From contig CM067538.1 of assembly GCA_034509925.1 (NCBI GenBank), positions 427,501-491,500 of the forward strand: a stretch of 64,000 nt of DNA, read 5' to 3'. Of this stretch, positions 12,851 through 25,500 are shown in pieces (the first letter of the stretch is position 1; each line of letters opens with the position of its first letter). The position numbers were made by a program, and so were the translations under genes. Below the pieces are notes generated by a model, which worked only from the letters and a program-made list of their open reading frames with translations, was not told where the DNA came from and did not search any database. Source of the stretch: Hirudinaria manillensis (Eukaryota > Annelida > Clitellata > Hirudinida > Hirudinidae).

Positions 12851-15800
12851 ATGGATAGCGACAAAGAATCGAACGACTTTTTGGATCACTTCGTCGACTT
12901 GTTCAACAGACTCGAGGTTTCCTTGGTGCTCCACTGCAGCGACCATCTGAGTGAACACTCGAAAGGCAGGTGGGACAGCATGTTCAATCACTGCCAGAGA
13001 ATCCTGAGAAAGTTGGGCAAATCCATCCTTTGGACCAGCAAAGTCAAGCCGCTGGAAGCGGAATCTTCTGAAAAAGAGATGGACAGTTTCGGAAGGAGCG
13101 TAGGCAACCCCTCGGCAAGAATAGAGCAGATAAAGATAATGCCCAGGGGCAAGAAGCTGGATCAAGTTCTCGCTGCCAAGAGAGGAGGCACGAGATCCCG
13201 AAAGGCTTCTTTCTTGCGGAAAAGTCCCAAAAAGGACAATGCCGTGATCGAACGCTTGGAGATGTTGGCCGCTCGGCATTCCAGCGTCGAGGACGACTGC
13301 GGCGAGTACCGGTCCATGTTGAGGCAACTCAACGGAGAGAAGGAGCCAAAGTTTAAAAGTCTGCCACTGAGGATTCCCGCGAAGCCCAAGAAGCAGACGC
13401 AAATGTCTCAAAACGTCTCGTCAAAAAATTCCCAACTCCAAGACAGGCAGAAGCCGTATTGCGACGACAAATGGCTCAGCAGTAACGTTCGAAAATCCGT
13501 CTCCACGATTTCCAAGATCATCATGAGAGATGCAATCCTCTCCCTCAACCATCCCATGATCAGGATCAGCAAAGAACCCGTAGAAAATCTCAAACATCGG
13601 CAAACTGGCTTCACCAGGTTCAAGCTGATGAGACACCTGGACATATTCCAGAAGATCCTTCAGTACAAGTTCAAGGACATCGAAGATGAATTGATTCAGC
13701 TCATAATTTCTCCTCTGGATATGTTCAAATTCCTAGACGATAGCTTCGACTGCGTTTCAGAAACCTACCCGAAAAAGAAGCAGACTTTGGTCAAATTCAA
13801 GGAGATCGTTTCCTATAACAGGAAAATCAGAGGCCTCAGCAGATCGAGGCTTATACACCATCGAAACGAGTCGCAGAGACCGAGAGACAAAGTCTGCCTG
13901 TTCAAATCTCACCTCCACTTTTGCTCCTTTCTCCTACTCCAGGCCATCAAAGGCGACATGGATCAACTCCTTGGCTACATCAAGGGCCTGACAGTACTGG
14001 TCAAGAACTTTGCGAAACTCATGTACATATTCATGGCTTACCACGACAAGCAGGGTTTCATCTCTCTGATAGAACAAACTCGCATTAAGCTCATTCCGAG
14101 GTTATCCTGCCTGCTCATCGTTCAAATCTTCTGCAGCACTTTTTGCGACTTGGTAACTTGCTGGCTCATGTCCGGACTCTTGGAGGCGGACAAACACCGT
14201 CTTTTGGCCTTCGTCCAGGACGATTTCGACCGAATAAGAGGGAGCAGAGGGAGTAGCAAAGCCTATATGTCGACTTCGTCATCGAGTCGAAGACAGTCGA
14301 CATCTTCCCTGAAAAAGGGAAGGACGGAATTGTCTCATGTAGACATCAGGAGATCCAGTCACGGCGGGAAAGGTTTTAATTTGAAGACGGTAGAAAAGTG
14401 GCTCAGGGAGTTTATCATCTTCTTGGCTGGAATGAACGAAGAGGAAGCCCTTGAATACGATTTCGTTTTGAAGAAGGTGGAAAATAGACCTATAGTCAAG
14501 GTTTGGAGTAGTACGATGATGTCTAATAAATGGCGTGTACGAATTTGTGTTTGATGATAAATTTTCAGGCACAATTGATATCATTCAATTCACAAATTCA
14601 CGATTTCAGTGGACTCTGTTCTTAACCCATACCTTTCACGTAAACAAAACTACATCAAAAATTCATTAAAAGTTTAAAGCTTCACTTGTCAATATTAGGT
14701 GCGCATGTCTTTGTGGAGTATCATGCCAGAAAGGGACAGGGAGAGTACCACTTTATCCATGTCATCCACTAGGGACGTCTTCATAGCCGAAGGGGGTCAT
14801 CTCAGCTTCGACCTCGAAGGTGCCAAAAAGTTCGTGGAGAAGGAGCGCATGTCTTATTCGACATTCACAGGAGACACCCACAAGCCAAAGAAAGTCCTGG
14901 TTGGCAATAAGTTGTTTTCATCTTATAAATAATAGCTTAATAATACCAATAATAATAATAAAGTTATAAAAGAGAATAAAGTGGATATTAACCTTAGGAC
15001 GAACAGGTAGAATTACTAACAGTTTGCTTTATAACTTAACATATAATTGATAATCTTTTCATTTCCCCAATCCAGTTCACCAGGTCGGCGAAGGGCCTAA
15101 AAACACCAAAGGAGAACTCGGCTCGGATATCGGACATGTCGAAATCATCAGAAGGAAGGGATTCCGGAAGCAAATCTGGAAGCAGGACTGGAAGCAAGAC
15201 TGGAAGCAGGACTGGAAGCAGGACTGGAAGCAGGAGTGGAAGCAAGCAGGCAAGCTTCGCGGAAACCTCTAGGATGTCCACGACCGAGCTAGCCGTGAAT
15301 CTCATCGAAAGTCTATACCAGAGTAACGACTTCGACAATGACGCAAACGAAGAGGATGACCAGAACAAAATACAAGTGGTACTGCCTAGATCCAATATCG
15401 ACAAGATTCAAGGTATTTTGGCCTCCAAGGGACTTAAGGGCTTGACAAGCACCATAAGCGAAAGAGAGGCGTTTCAGGGGAAAGGGGATGACATCTCGCC
15501 CATTTCTGGATTCTCGCACAATGACGACGAGATAAATACTTTCTTCGAGACATACTGGGAGCCAAAGCTCATGGACATTGCCATGAAGACCGAAGATTCG
15601 ATTAAGGAAGAAAGCTTGGGTGCAAAAGCTAAGGAAGTGGTAATAAGACCGACATACGGCCAAGTCGTTCTTAATCTCGATCCGGCCCTCGTGGCTAAGT
15701 GCCTGGTGGCCTTTTCCCTGAAGGATGACGATAACTGGCCGGTAGGCAGACGACAATCCTACAGGAGTCTGCTTAATCCGGATCTGGCTCTCATCTCGAA

Positions 15801-16374
15801 ATTCACCACGGTTAACGAGAGGACGGCTCAAAATCTGGAGAAGCGTCGCAAGACCTCGCTAAGAATAGAACTACTTCCGAATCTAGTCGCTCTCCTGGAC
15901 AATCAGCACGAGCAGGCTTTACAGCTCAAGATGAACCAAGATGGACTCGATCAGCTCAAAACTCTGGTCAAAGAAGAACTCGAACGTCAGTTGATCGACT
16001 TGCAGAAGCAGGAACAGGAGATGGCCAAGTCGGCAAAAAATATGAACGTCTTGACCGGGGCGTCAGCGCAGGCCAAGGGAGACGGGGAGGAAGACGATTT
16101 ACTGAACGAGGAAGAAGTCCTCATAAGTTCCATCAACTTCCATTCGGCCACGATACTCGACGACATTGAGGTATCGGCCACCAACATGTATCGGGTCTTG
16201 TCCAAAACCGACCTGACAATTTACAAGTCCTCTCAAGAAGACGTTGAAGAATGCGGAGACGAGGAAGCCGTAGCCACAGATGCCTACACAATCTTTAACA
16301 TTCCGAAGATCATCAATGCCCCAAGCGGTTGTGGCCAAGGATCGAGCGCTATCAAATTGAGTGAAGTGGAATGA
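12851..16374 (+). CDS. Hypothetical 1049-residue protein, three exons
   Basis: Exons 12851-14500, 14699-14899 and 15076-16374 are joined by phase-0 introns of 198 and 176 bp and sum to 1050 codons. The ATG at 12851 is the first in the frame, and the open frame ends at a TGA. I recognise no domain. The protein is hydrophilic and mostly helical in character. A basic linker (about residues 90-230) precedes a Leu-rich central part. Exon 2 has the peptide RESTTLSMSSTRDV followed by EGGH. The start of exon 3 is a Gly-Ser-Arg/Lys tandem repeat (units GSRT/GSKT, 15168-15247), then an acidic, helix-rich C-terminus with a Gln/Glu-rich stretch. No signal peptide or clear membrane segment was seen, so it is probably intracellular. 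Exon 2 resembles part of the gene at 32803-41331 (RDV...EGGH); the two may be distant paralogues. The open frames and splice sites are strong; the function is unknown. Confidence 0.85.
15168..15247 (+). repeat. 12-bp coding tandem repeat (Gly-Ser-Arg/Lys-Thr/Ser)
   Basis: Units of the type ggaagcaggact are repeated about six to seven times in frame in exon 3 of the hypothetical gene at 12851-16374. They encode alternating GSR/GSK-T/S, a basic flexible linker. Confidence 0.9.
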
Positions 16375-17592
16375 AACCCAGAGGCCGTCGGAGCTTGTAA
16401 AAGACCCTTTTCTATCTACACAACGGTCACTCAGCCACCACGTTTTCAAATTCTATAAATTCATGTTTCCACTATTTTCACTCACATATGGGAGTCGGTT
16501 TAGCTAAACTTTGTACGTTAAGTACGTGGACATTGATACTTATGCGGAGGTACAATTTTTTAAGAGTAAACATTCAATACAACAGTTCCCAGCGATTAAA
16601 AGATAATTTCTAATGTTAATGCATTTATTAATTAATGAATTAAATTTTTTTGTTAATTAATCTTAATTTTCTTTTTCGTAATTAAAAGGATCCACCCACA
16701 ACTACCGCAATTAATTTTAAATCTGCAACATTGGAAACCCTCAAGACATAAGTAAACGTCTAGAAAATTGATTTATAACACCAAGTATTTCGAAAGAATA
16801 AGGAACAAAATACCTAGAAAATAATTCAATTTTAATTTCACTTTCATTGACTTCCGGCTGGAAATGCTGGGACATCTTTTAGGCTGCAGTTTTCCCACTT
16901 CTATTAGGGATGATATAAACTTTAAAAAAAGATACATACTTACATTAAATAACATTATTAATGGAGGCAATAACAATAATTCATGGAATTTCCAAACAAT
17001 TTAAAACATTTTGCCATTAAAAAAAACTTTTTTTTAATTCTTTAATCAAAAGGAGCAGGCGGTTCCCTTTTAAAAGCCTCGTGCATGCACAGAAGGAACA
17101 CAGAGGGTCCTCAAATACACGAAACGTTCGGCTTTCCAGGCGTCCGAATTGTTACTGGAAAAGTTCACCCTGAGAGGGTCACTTTCGGGCAACAATTACC
17201 CCCCCTATTTGGCCGAGGGCTGCTCCGCCCTCCGACAGAATCTTTCGAACTGTTATATGCAGGCTTTGAAATAAATCTAGAACTATTGTAATGGAAAACT
17301 AAATAAGTTTGTTGGTCTGTTGTTTTCAGGTGAGAATTTATTGGTGCCAGGTGAAGTAATCACGTGACGACACGATAGTCTATGTTTAGTGAGCTTATAA
17401 TTATAGAATATCGATAGATTATAAATATATTGTATTAAAAAATTGCTTTTAAAATACATTAATGTTATTATAATACCATAAACATTATTATGACTCCGAA
17501 TAGAGTTCGGCACGCTATAGCTGCAATAATCGGTCGAAATCAAAATAACTTCTCAACATTCCAACATTATCAGAAAACCAAATCGACTGGCA
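16375..17592. other. Intergenic, AT-rich, no gene seen
   Basis: The 3' flank of the hypothetical gene ends near 16600 in AT-rich sequence. A 68-codon open frame at 17085-17291 has no recognisable content and no support. Nothing else of note. Confidence 0.5.
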
Positions 17593-18123
17593 ATGATCGA
17601 AGGGTCGACCGGTACCGTCGTCGCGGCTTCCACCGACGGACAGACGCGACGATCCCGCTTCCAAAAGGCCTACAGCACCGACGTCAACTCTGCCAATGCC
17701 CAGCGTTTCCAGCAAGGTCGCTACACTCAACAGCATCACCAACCGCAAAAGCGCCACAACTGGTCACGGGGCGTGGCCACTTCCAGCTCGTCAGTGGCCG
17801 CGACCAAGACGCAAAATCGCCGGAAGTTGACGTTCGACGTCGACAACAAGTGTGGCAGTCAATTGGACGTCGTCGCCGACGACGAACGAGTCTCCGCGAT
17901 CACCAGAAACAAAACCATGACGCTTTCTGAGCCCTCGACTGAGGAAGAGAAGAGTCGTCTGCTCCACAACTGCAAAATCGACGACGTTCCCGACTGCACT
18001 TTTTCAGCCATGACGGACGCTACGCCGACTGCATCTAACCGACCGCAGCAACAGCAAGCGACACAACGACTGAAAGCTTCTAAGCCGATTCTGGTCGACA
18101 ACAAAGTAATGCAAACGTTATAA
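17593..18123 (+). CDS. Possible hypothetical protein, 176 aa, Gln/Ser/Thr-rich
   Basis: An open frame from ATG 17593 to TAA 18121-18123, in a stretch clearly richer in GC than its AT-rich flanks. The protein is polar and low in hydrophobics: QQ-rich segments, a Ser run (SSSS) and an acidic EEEK segment. There is no signal peptide, membrane segment or known motif. The frame is open upstream to about 17530, so it could be the last exon of a larger gene. A second frame (17490-17930) overlaps it, which lowers confidence. I do not recognise the family. Confidence 0.4.
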   Translation: MIEGSTGTVVAASTDGQTRRSRFQKAYSTDVNSANAQRFQQGRYTQQHHQPQKRHNWSRGVATSSSSVAATKTQNRRKLTFDVDNKCGSQLDVVADDERVSAITRNKTMTLSEPSTEEEKSRLLHNCKIDDVPDCTFSAMTDATPTASNRPQQQQATQRLKASKPILVDNKVMQTL

Positions 18124-18414
18124 CAGATTATCTGCAGTATGTGTATTAATAATTATTGTTAGCATAACTTATTCTTTTGAAATATCAACGTTTATATTAA
18201 CTGTAATTAGGCCATGCTGTTGATGTTATTTATATGTTCTTGCATCTCTAAGCCGACTCAGAATGCACCATCGGCATGGCTAGCCGGGTTTTGTTCCGCT
18301 TAACGCAGCCTCAAGCAGCAATGCATCCGTCGCTCTCGTAGTCACGTGATCATTTCGCTCTCTCAGACCACTTTCGCAAACCCCTTGAAGAAAAGACCGC
18401 TCTGAGTGGGAAGT

Positions 18415-18503
18415 GAGTGAGTGAATGAATGAGTGAGTGAGTGAGTGAGTGAGTGAGTGAGTGAGTGAGTGAATGAGTGAGTGAGTGAATGAGTGATTGA
18501 GTG
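18415..18503. repeat. (GAGT)n array with GAAT variants
   Basis: GAGT units interspersed with GAAT and GATT variants. Confidence 0.85.
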
Positions 18504-19390
18504 AGTGAGTAAGGAAAGTGAATGATTAATCGTTCTTCTGAAAAAGACGAACCGGATGAATGAACGAGTGAATGAGTGACTCATCTGTGAGTAGATGTGT
18601 CGTGTTCGATTACGTCTATTTACAAAAAGGCTAACAACAGTATCGAGCGGGAACTGAGCGAGAACGGAAGTGCCGCCCCCGCTGCCCTGATATGTATGAC
18701 ATCTCCCTCCTGAGCCTTGGCCTTAGTCAAACCCATATCTAATGGGTGGCCTGATTTGCCTGCCACGTCGAGAGGTCGTTTGACCCATATTACTGGGTGA
18801 GTGGGTGGTGAATGGACACCTAGAATTACAGGCGCGTAAATAAGTGACTCAAACGTGGGTGGATGAGTAATTTGTGCGAGTGAATGAATGACTGAGTGAG
18901 CGAATGCATATTTCTTGAGAGTACACCTTTATTGACTTATGGCCGATACGGTGGACGGTCAAAGGCCGGAATGAAAGGGGAGTCATTCCAGTCAGTGGGT
19001 CTGGTATTCGAGGCCCGCCGTAAGCTTCGGTGCGTGGTACGATGCCATAGAGTGGATTGATTAATTGATTGATGGCGATGCCAAGTCAAGACTCACGTAA
19101 CAATCCCTCGTAATGTACGTCGTTTAACAACGATCCTCTCTTCGCAGAAACCTTCCATTCCGGAGTCTCAACGTTGCACTTGGTAAAAATGGATCAGAAA
19201 TGCTTTCCAAACATTCCTATGTGGATCACAAATACTATTACTAAGCATCGGTCCACCTACCTCTCATCCACAACGTTTTCATCATCCTTCTCTTCCAGCA
19301 TAATTCTTGGTCCTCATGTCTATAATAATGGCAGTAATCTCGACTTGTTAGCGGACGACACCCCTTGAAGAAGATTGCCGCTTAAAGTGT

Positions 19391-19491
19391 TCAGTGAGTG
19401 AGTGAGTGAGTGATTGAGTGAGTGAGTGAGTGAGTGATTGAGTGAGTGAGTGAGTGAGTGAGTGAGTGAGTGAGTGAGTGAGTGAGTGAGT
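19391..19491. repeat. (GAGT)n array
   Basis: About 25 units with GATT variants. Confidence 0.85.
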
Positions 19492-19923
19492 AAAGAAGAG
19501 AAAAGGTATGCCCTCCTTAATACATCATCGTCGACCACTTTTCGTCATCCCAATAAGCATAATGGTTTTTCCATGAAACAATTTCATTTTAATCTCTCAC
19601 GTCCTTCACGAGCATCTCTCTTTCAAATCATTCATCTGTCCATCCATTCATCTTCTCCTGTCAGTGTAACTTCAGCAGCCATCAATAATTGTCGAAACAT
19701 TGGTTTAAAAAGATTATTCAATTATTCAATTAAATGTGCCGGACACCCCGAAATCCAAATGATTTAAAGTTTAATTTATGGATGGACGGACATTTGGATG
19801 GATGGGCCACTAAATGGCTAACGAGGGGGGTAATAAAGGTATAATTGGGACTGAATTCAGGGTAAGTGACACGGATTGAATCATTTTCCTTTACCCCGCT
19901 TTTCACTCCATCATCATTTTCAG

Positions 19924-22558
19924 TCCCAGAAATTCCGCAAGTCTTTGTTGTTGACGTCGCCGGTCGGAAAAACGATTACGTCATCGATGACGTCACCGCA
20001 GGCATCTTCAGGATCGCAGCTGGATTCCTCGAGGCTCACGAGGCAGGACTTTCTTCCTGGAAAGGACCACCCAGAGCCGTTCTCGTGAGTCCACTGGTTA
20101 TGATGGTGATGATGATGACGATAATAATAATAATAATAATAATAATCATCATAAAGTTATACTTTCAAGAGACCTGCATTAGATTCGATTGAGGACATCA
20201 TATTTCTGTTGACCATCACCATCATGTCTATGCCAAGGCACTCTACATATTTTTTTCAACAAGTCCCACAACGAGCCATCAATCTCTAACCATTCAACCT
20301 CTCGCAGCAATGACCTATGCACCTGTTCACCCCAAAAACCAAATTTCGACGACGTTGGTTTAAGTGCGTATCAAGCGGGTGACGTCTCTAAGTAACCAAA
20401 TGACCGTCGGTACTGGAAAATGAATGGAAACGGTCTTGAGATTATAGTAGTGAGAAGAAAACTTTAGACCCGCAATAGGGGCATATGCACCTCCCCCAAT
20501 GTTTCCCACCGGAGCCAAATTTCTGTATAAATCATTTGTTCTAATAATGGACAAAGGAATCGTTTGTATCTTCATTTGACTGCTTTCGCTTTTCTCAGCC
20601 TCCAGATGTCGATAGCGCTTCGATCGCTACTCCTTCAGGACTTTGTCACGTCATCCTATGACTTGCCTTCTATCGATTCCAATGGCATCCCAACAAGGGG
20701 AGGTGATGGGCTAAACTGAATAGACGATGACGACGACGATGACGATGGCTGATTCGAAAGTTTGATAAATAGCGACAAAAATGGACAGGAAAGGGTGGAA
20801 TAAGTTTAAGAAGAGATGGACTGAATAATCGACGAAGAAGGACAGAAACCTCTCTAGAATGTTTAGCATGGCAGAGTTGAGCTGGAATGATGTTAATTAT
20901 GGACAGCACTTTTAAAATGTCCAACTTGTCCTTTTAAAACATTGTAGCAATGACGTGATGATGACGATGCCGACGACGAGGACAGCGATGATGACTGGTA
21001 AATGGTCCGATAAGACATTGAAGTGGAAGCCGTAAAGATGCCAAAAGGATAGGTTTTTGTATAGGCAGCGGTTTTCTTGAAGGTCCATGTAGGGCGAATT
21101 CTGACCATCATCATCATCACCACCACCACCATCATCATCACCGTCATCATCACGACAATCATCCTGGCAGTCATATACGTCACGGACGCATGCCAAAACC
21201 GTACGTCAGAACCATGTTGTTCGAGTACCTAACGAAATTTAACGACAACCTCGACTTCTTTGTCACCCATAATTGAGCCATCCTTCTACCCCTACCTACT
21301 CTGACAGACACCACCCTAATTTAACCCTCCTCCTACATGCCCCCCATAAATTACTGTAGCCTATCAGCAAGGTTGTTTGTCAACGTGGCCCGGGGCAAAG
21401 AAATGACAACCCGTAGTCAAGACGGTGTCGATCTCTGACCTTCGTCTAGTGGATTATCATAATTACGATGATGTTTATTTCTAAACATTTGTAGAATTAA
21501 TTACGGAAATGTTCCTTATATTCTGACTCAAATATATTTTTCATTTAACATGTTATCGTTTAAAAATGTCGCATGATTTTCATCAATTATTTTGAAATAT
21601 ATAACTTGATTGTTAACAATGTCATTGGTAATCATTCACAGATTAAGTTATTCAGTTTTAAACAACATTCATCGCGTAATCTGAAAATTGATTCGACCAA
21701 TTGAATGCCAGGGTGCTTGTGGAGAAGGCCAACGATTGGCTGAAAAAACAGCCAGAGGTCAGGGTCAAGTCTTGCGAAACGATCACGTGCATGTTCAGCG
21801 ATCGCTATTGGCCAACGAATTTTGAGTGCATGTTGCAGTCAAAAACAATACTGCCAAATGTAACCAATCACAATGTGAGGGGTTTGAGGTTAGTGATGAT
21901 GACGACGACGATGATGGTGATGATGATGACAAAGTGGACAATGCTATTCGTCAACATTTAGTAAAGTCATCATCACAACATATAGGCTTTGGCTAGTGCC
22001 CAGAGGACCGACCAATCAGCTTCAAGCTCTACAGGTCACTGACTTCTTGCCCTCATCAGTAGAGGATGATGTGGGTTCTTTGGTGCAAAGAATCAACTCC
22101 AATATTGCTGATAACACTCTCAGGGGTTAATAATAAACAATAATATTTTTTTCTTCAATTGTTCAAATATTGTTAATATTGTCTCCTTCTTCGCCAAAAT
22201 GTTGACCTACACTTCCCTCGTTTGCTCACGAATCCAGGTCAAATATTGACCATAGAAACCATATCAGTGGCCAGACCGGCCGACCAATCAACTCCTATGG
22301 ATTCAGACGCGACCTACTGGCCTGAATCCAGTAGCCAATCGAGTTGCTTCGTCTACGCCGTCAGGGTCTTTGCCAACACCGAGGCCAATGGGAGGATTTG
22401 TGGCAGCGAAAAGGTCTTTGTAGGTGGGCGTTCCTTATCCGTTAGAAACACTCATCCATCCATTCATCCATCCATTCATCCATCCTTCCATCCATTTATT
22501 TGTTTGATCCATCTGCCAGTTTCAAATCCTATTTTTATGTGTCACTGACTTAAAAGAA

Positions 22559-22599
<41 letters not shown>

Positions 22600-25500
22600 T
22601 AATGCTTACGTATTAGTGGACTTGAGAAGAAGCCTTAAGTGAATTTCCGTGTTTAAAAGTGAACCTTGTGTCTGCTTTGATCAATGCTCTTGACGTTGTG
22701 AGTTTGTGCTCCGGCGACTGTCAACATTGGATTATGAAGGCCAACATCATCGTTATCATCACCACCGCCATCACCATCGCCGTCATCATCGTCGTCCGCC
22801 TAATGACGTCATCGATAAGATGGAAGATGTCAACATTCATCAACTCTGTAATCCTTCAAGCAACAAATACTACTAAACTTCCAAACATCGTCTACGAACC
22901 CACTTTTCCAATCCCAACTCCCAAATCCAATCTTCCATCCGCATATCCACTTCGCCCCACCAAAATAAGTCCCGCTATCCACTAGCTCGACCAGCCAGCC
23001 AATCCGACCATCCGTCTATCTATCCATCCATCCAACCAACCACCCGTCTGTTCATCCATCCATCCAACCGCCCGTCTGTCCATCCATCCATCCACTTGAT
23101 GTTCCAAATTTCCATTCAAGTCTCGTCATCCCTTTGATACGTTTTCCTGCTGCGTTGAACAATGAACTGCCTTTGCGTGTATTTTGCCTCCAAGAGATTT
23201 TTGCATTATTTTTAACAATAACAATGTCGGTTGCAGATGACGATGACGACGACGACGATGGTGGCGATGATGAATATGATGATGGTGGCAATGATTGATG
23301 TAATCAGCGATTTACATATCCATGACCTGAGGGTGTGTTCCAATACACAGAATTTCAAAGCATCCTCCAAGTGCACCATAATCATCGTCATCATCATCAT
23401 ATCCACCGAGAACACTCAAAAACTTCACTTCCGGCCCAGTTTTTCTTCCGTTTCCTCGAAAGAAGTTTGATGTATCAACTGCGAGGTTGATGACGATGGT
23501 TTTTCTAATGATGATGATGACGACGGCGACGACGATGTTGATGATGATGATAATGGTTGTGGTGATGATGATGATGATGATAATGGTTGTGGTGATGATG
23601 ATGATGATGATGATGACATCACCATCTTTTAGAAAATGCAGAAGCACACAAACATCGGAACGTGTTCCTCATGAAAGTACATAATTGAACTTCCCTTCAA
23701 AAAGACGAAGGCAATTTTAGGAAATATTTTGCCAACAATGGCTTCCAATTTATCTCATTTAGGAAATAATTATAACTATCAATATTATTACGACGATTAT
23801 TACTAATTCGCAATTTTTTATTAATTCATATTAATTACCATTTAGAATGACATGATGCAGTTGAACTAACAATTTATTTAAAAAAGAAGGAAAATTCAAA
23901 TGAAATACTAGTCAAAAAGTGAAGAAAACTTGTATAATCCGTTCACTCAATAACTCAACCACCCATCATCCCATCTATCCGTCCGTCCGTCGTTCATTCC
24001 ATCCATCCATCCATCCATCCATCCATCCATTCATTCTCTTTTCCTTTCATTCATTCATTCATTACTTTATTTCTCAACGAAAAGATATCTAAGCTGACAT
24101 CACAGTCTCCCCTGGGGCTCGTAAATATGCCCCCACAACCCTAGTAATTCCGTGACTTTAAAACAAAGAAACAACTCCTGGAAAAGAAAGAACAATCGAG
24201 TTGCTCGTGCAGTCTGCTCGGCCTCAATTAAGATTGGATGGTTGGAATTACTCAGGTCCCGTGGTGGGTAGAAATTGACCCTCCTCTGACCATAAAAGAA
24301 AATCGCGGAGTGGGTTCTTAGACCACTTCGCAGGGGTAGACGCCACTCGGCCATCATGGTTGGCTCGATGAGTAGGTTGTAAGTGCTTCACCTCTATGGT
24401 GAACATTTCAAGTTTGACAGAGTGTACGAATGTAAGAGCACCGCTGGTCGGAAATCCTGAATTTATTGGCTGATATAAGAGTGTAATTGATTCAAAAGGG
24501 TTCAATAACTGAAATTGAATTAAAAATTCAATCAGTCACCGGGGATGGTTGTTAGGAATTTCAGTTCAAAGTGAACGTAGATAACGTAGATTGAACCCAA
24601 GTGTTTTTATCAATGCCGTCGTCGTTATCATCACCATCATCACCATCATCATCATCACCGCGGCAGGAGTCCAGGATATGATCCCGATGAAGAAACGCTT
24701 CGCTACGACTACAGTTCCGACTGCCGTCGACGTCACGAGCGTCCGTCGCCACGACGATGACGACGTATGCGACGACGGCTACGAAGAGTTCTATGAAGGA
24801 TTCGAGGACCTGATAGAGAGAACGAACCTATGGATGACTGAAATGTGGATGAGGGAAGAAGAAAACTTTCTGGCTCTCAATCTCCAGTCGCTGGTCGTTC
24901 AGAAGTGTTCCGGTGAATTTCTCCGACCACAACGATGATGATGATGATGATGACGATGGTGGTGATGATGATGATGACGATAAACTGATATGGCAAACTG
25001 ATAATGATCATAAATCTAATCCAAAGAAGCCTTAGACGTCATTACCATCATTATCATCATCATCATCATCACTATCATCCCTACCCCAGACAAAAGACCG
25101 GGCACCGACTGCCACTACTCCATGCCAGCATTGGACAGCGGTCAACAGTTAGACATGTTGCGCATCCTCAGAATCTACTTTCTCACCCCAATGGGCAGTC
25201 TCCTCGTCGAGCTCCCTCCTCAAACACCCCTAAACTTTCACACCATCTCTCCTGAGATCAAGGACACCTCGAAACCGGGTCACAAAAAAGGTCACCAGGG
25301 AGGGGTCAAGAGTTCAAGGACCAAGAGGAAACTGGAGAGTATGACGGAGCTGGTGAAGCGGACGAACGAATTTCTCACTGGCCAGGGTAAGTGATAACAA
25401 TGATGACGGTGGTGACGAAGACGACGATGATGATCATGAAGCGACGACGAGTTATGACGATGACGTTAATAGATTGCGACGGGAAAAGACTGAAGACTTT

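Larger units (their letters stand above)
18124..19923. other. Intergenic or 5' intronic, GAGT-repeat rich
   Basis: Two degenerate (GAGT)n arrays (18415-18503, 19391-19491) lie among unique sequence. A possible 35-nt exon at 19148-19182 (acceptor tcttcgcag, donor gtaaaa, phase 1 out) would join in frame to the exon at 19924, but it is too short to trust. No signal-peptide exon for the gene at 19924-28053 could be identified. Confidence 0.4.

Noticed and set aside
12833-13411. 192-codon minus-strand frame
   Set aside because: Antisense shadow of exon 1 of the hypothetical gene; the plus frame is far longer and joins spliced exons in phase.
20603-20650. Possible exon (PPDVDSASIATPS) between the first two exons of the membrane-protein gene
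   Set aside because: Good acceptor, but no donor giving the phase 2 needed for the exon at 21712; left out of the model.
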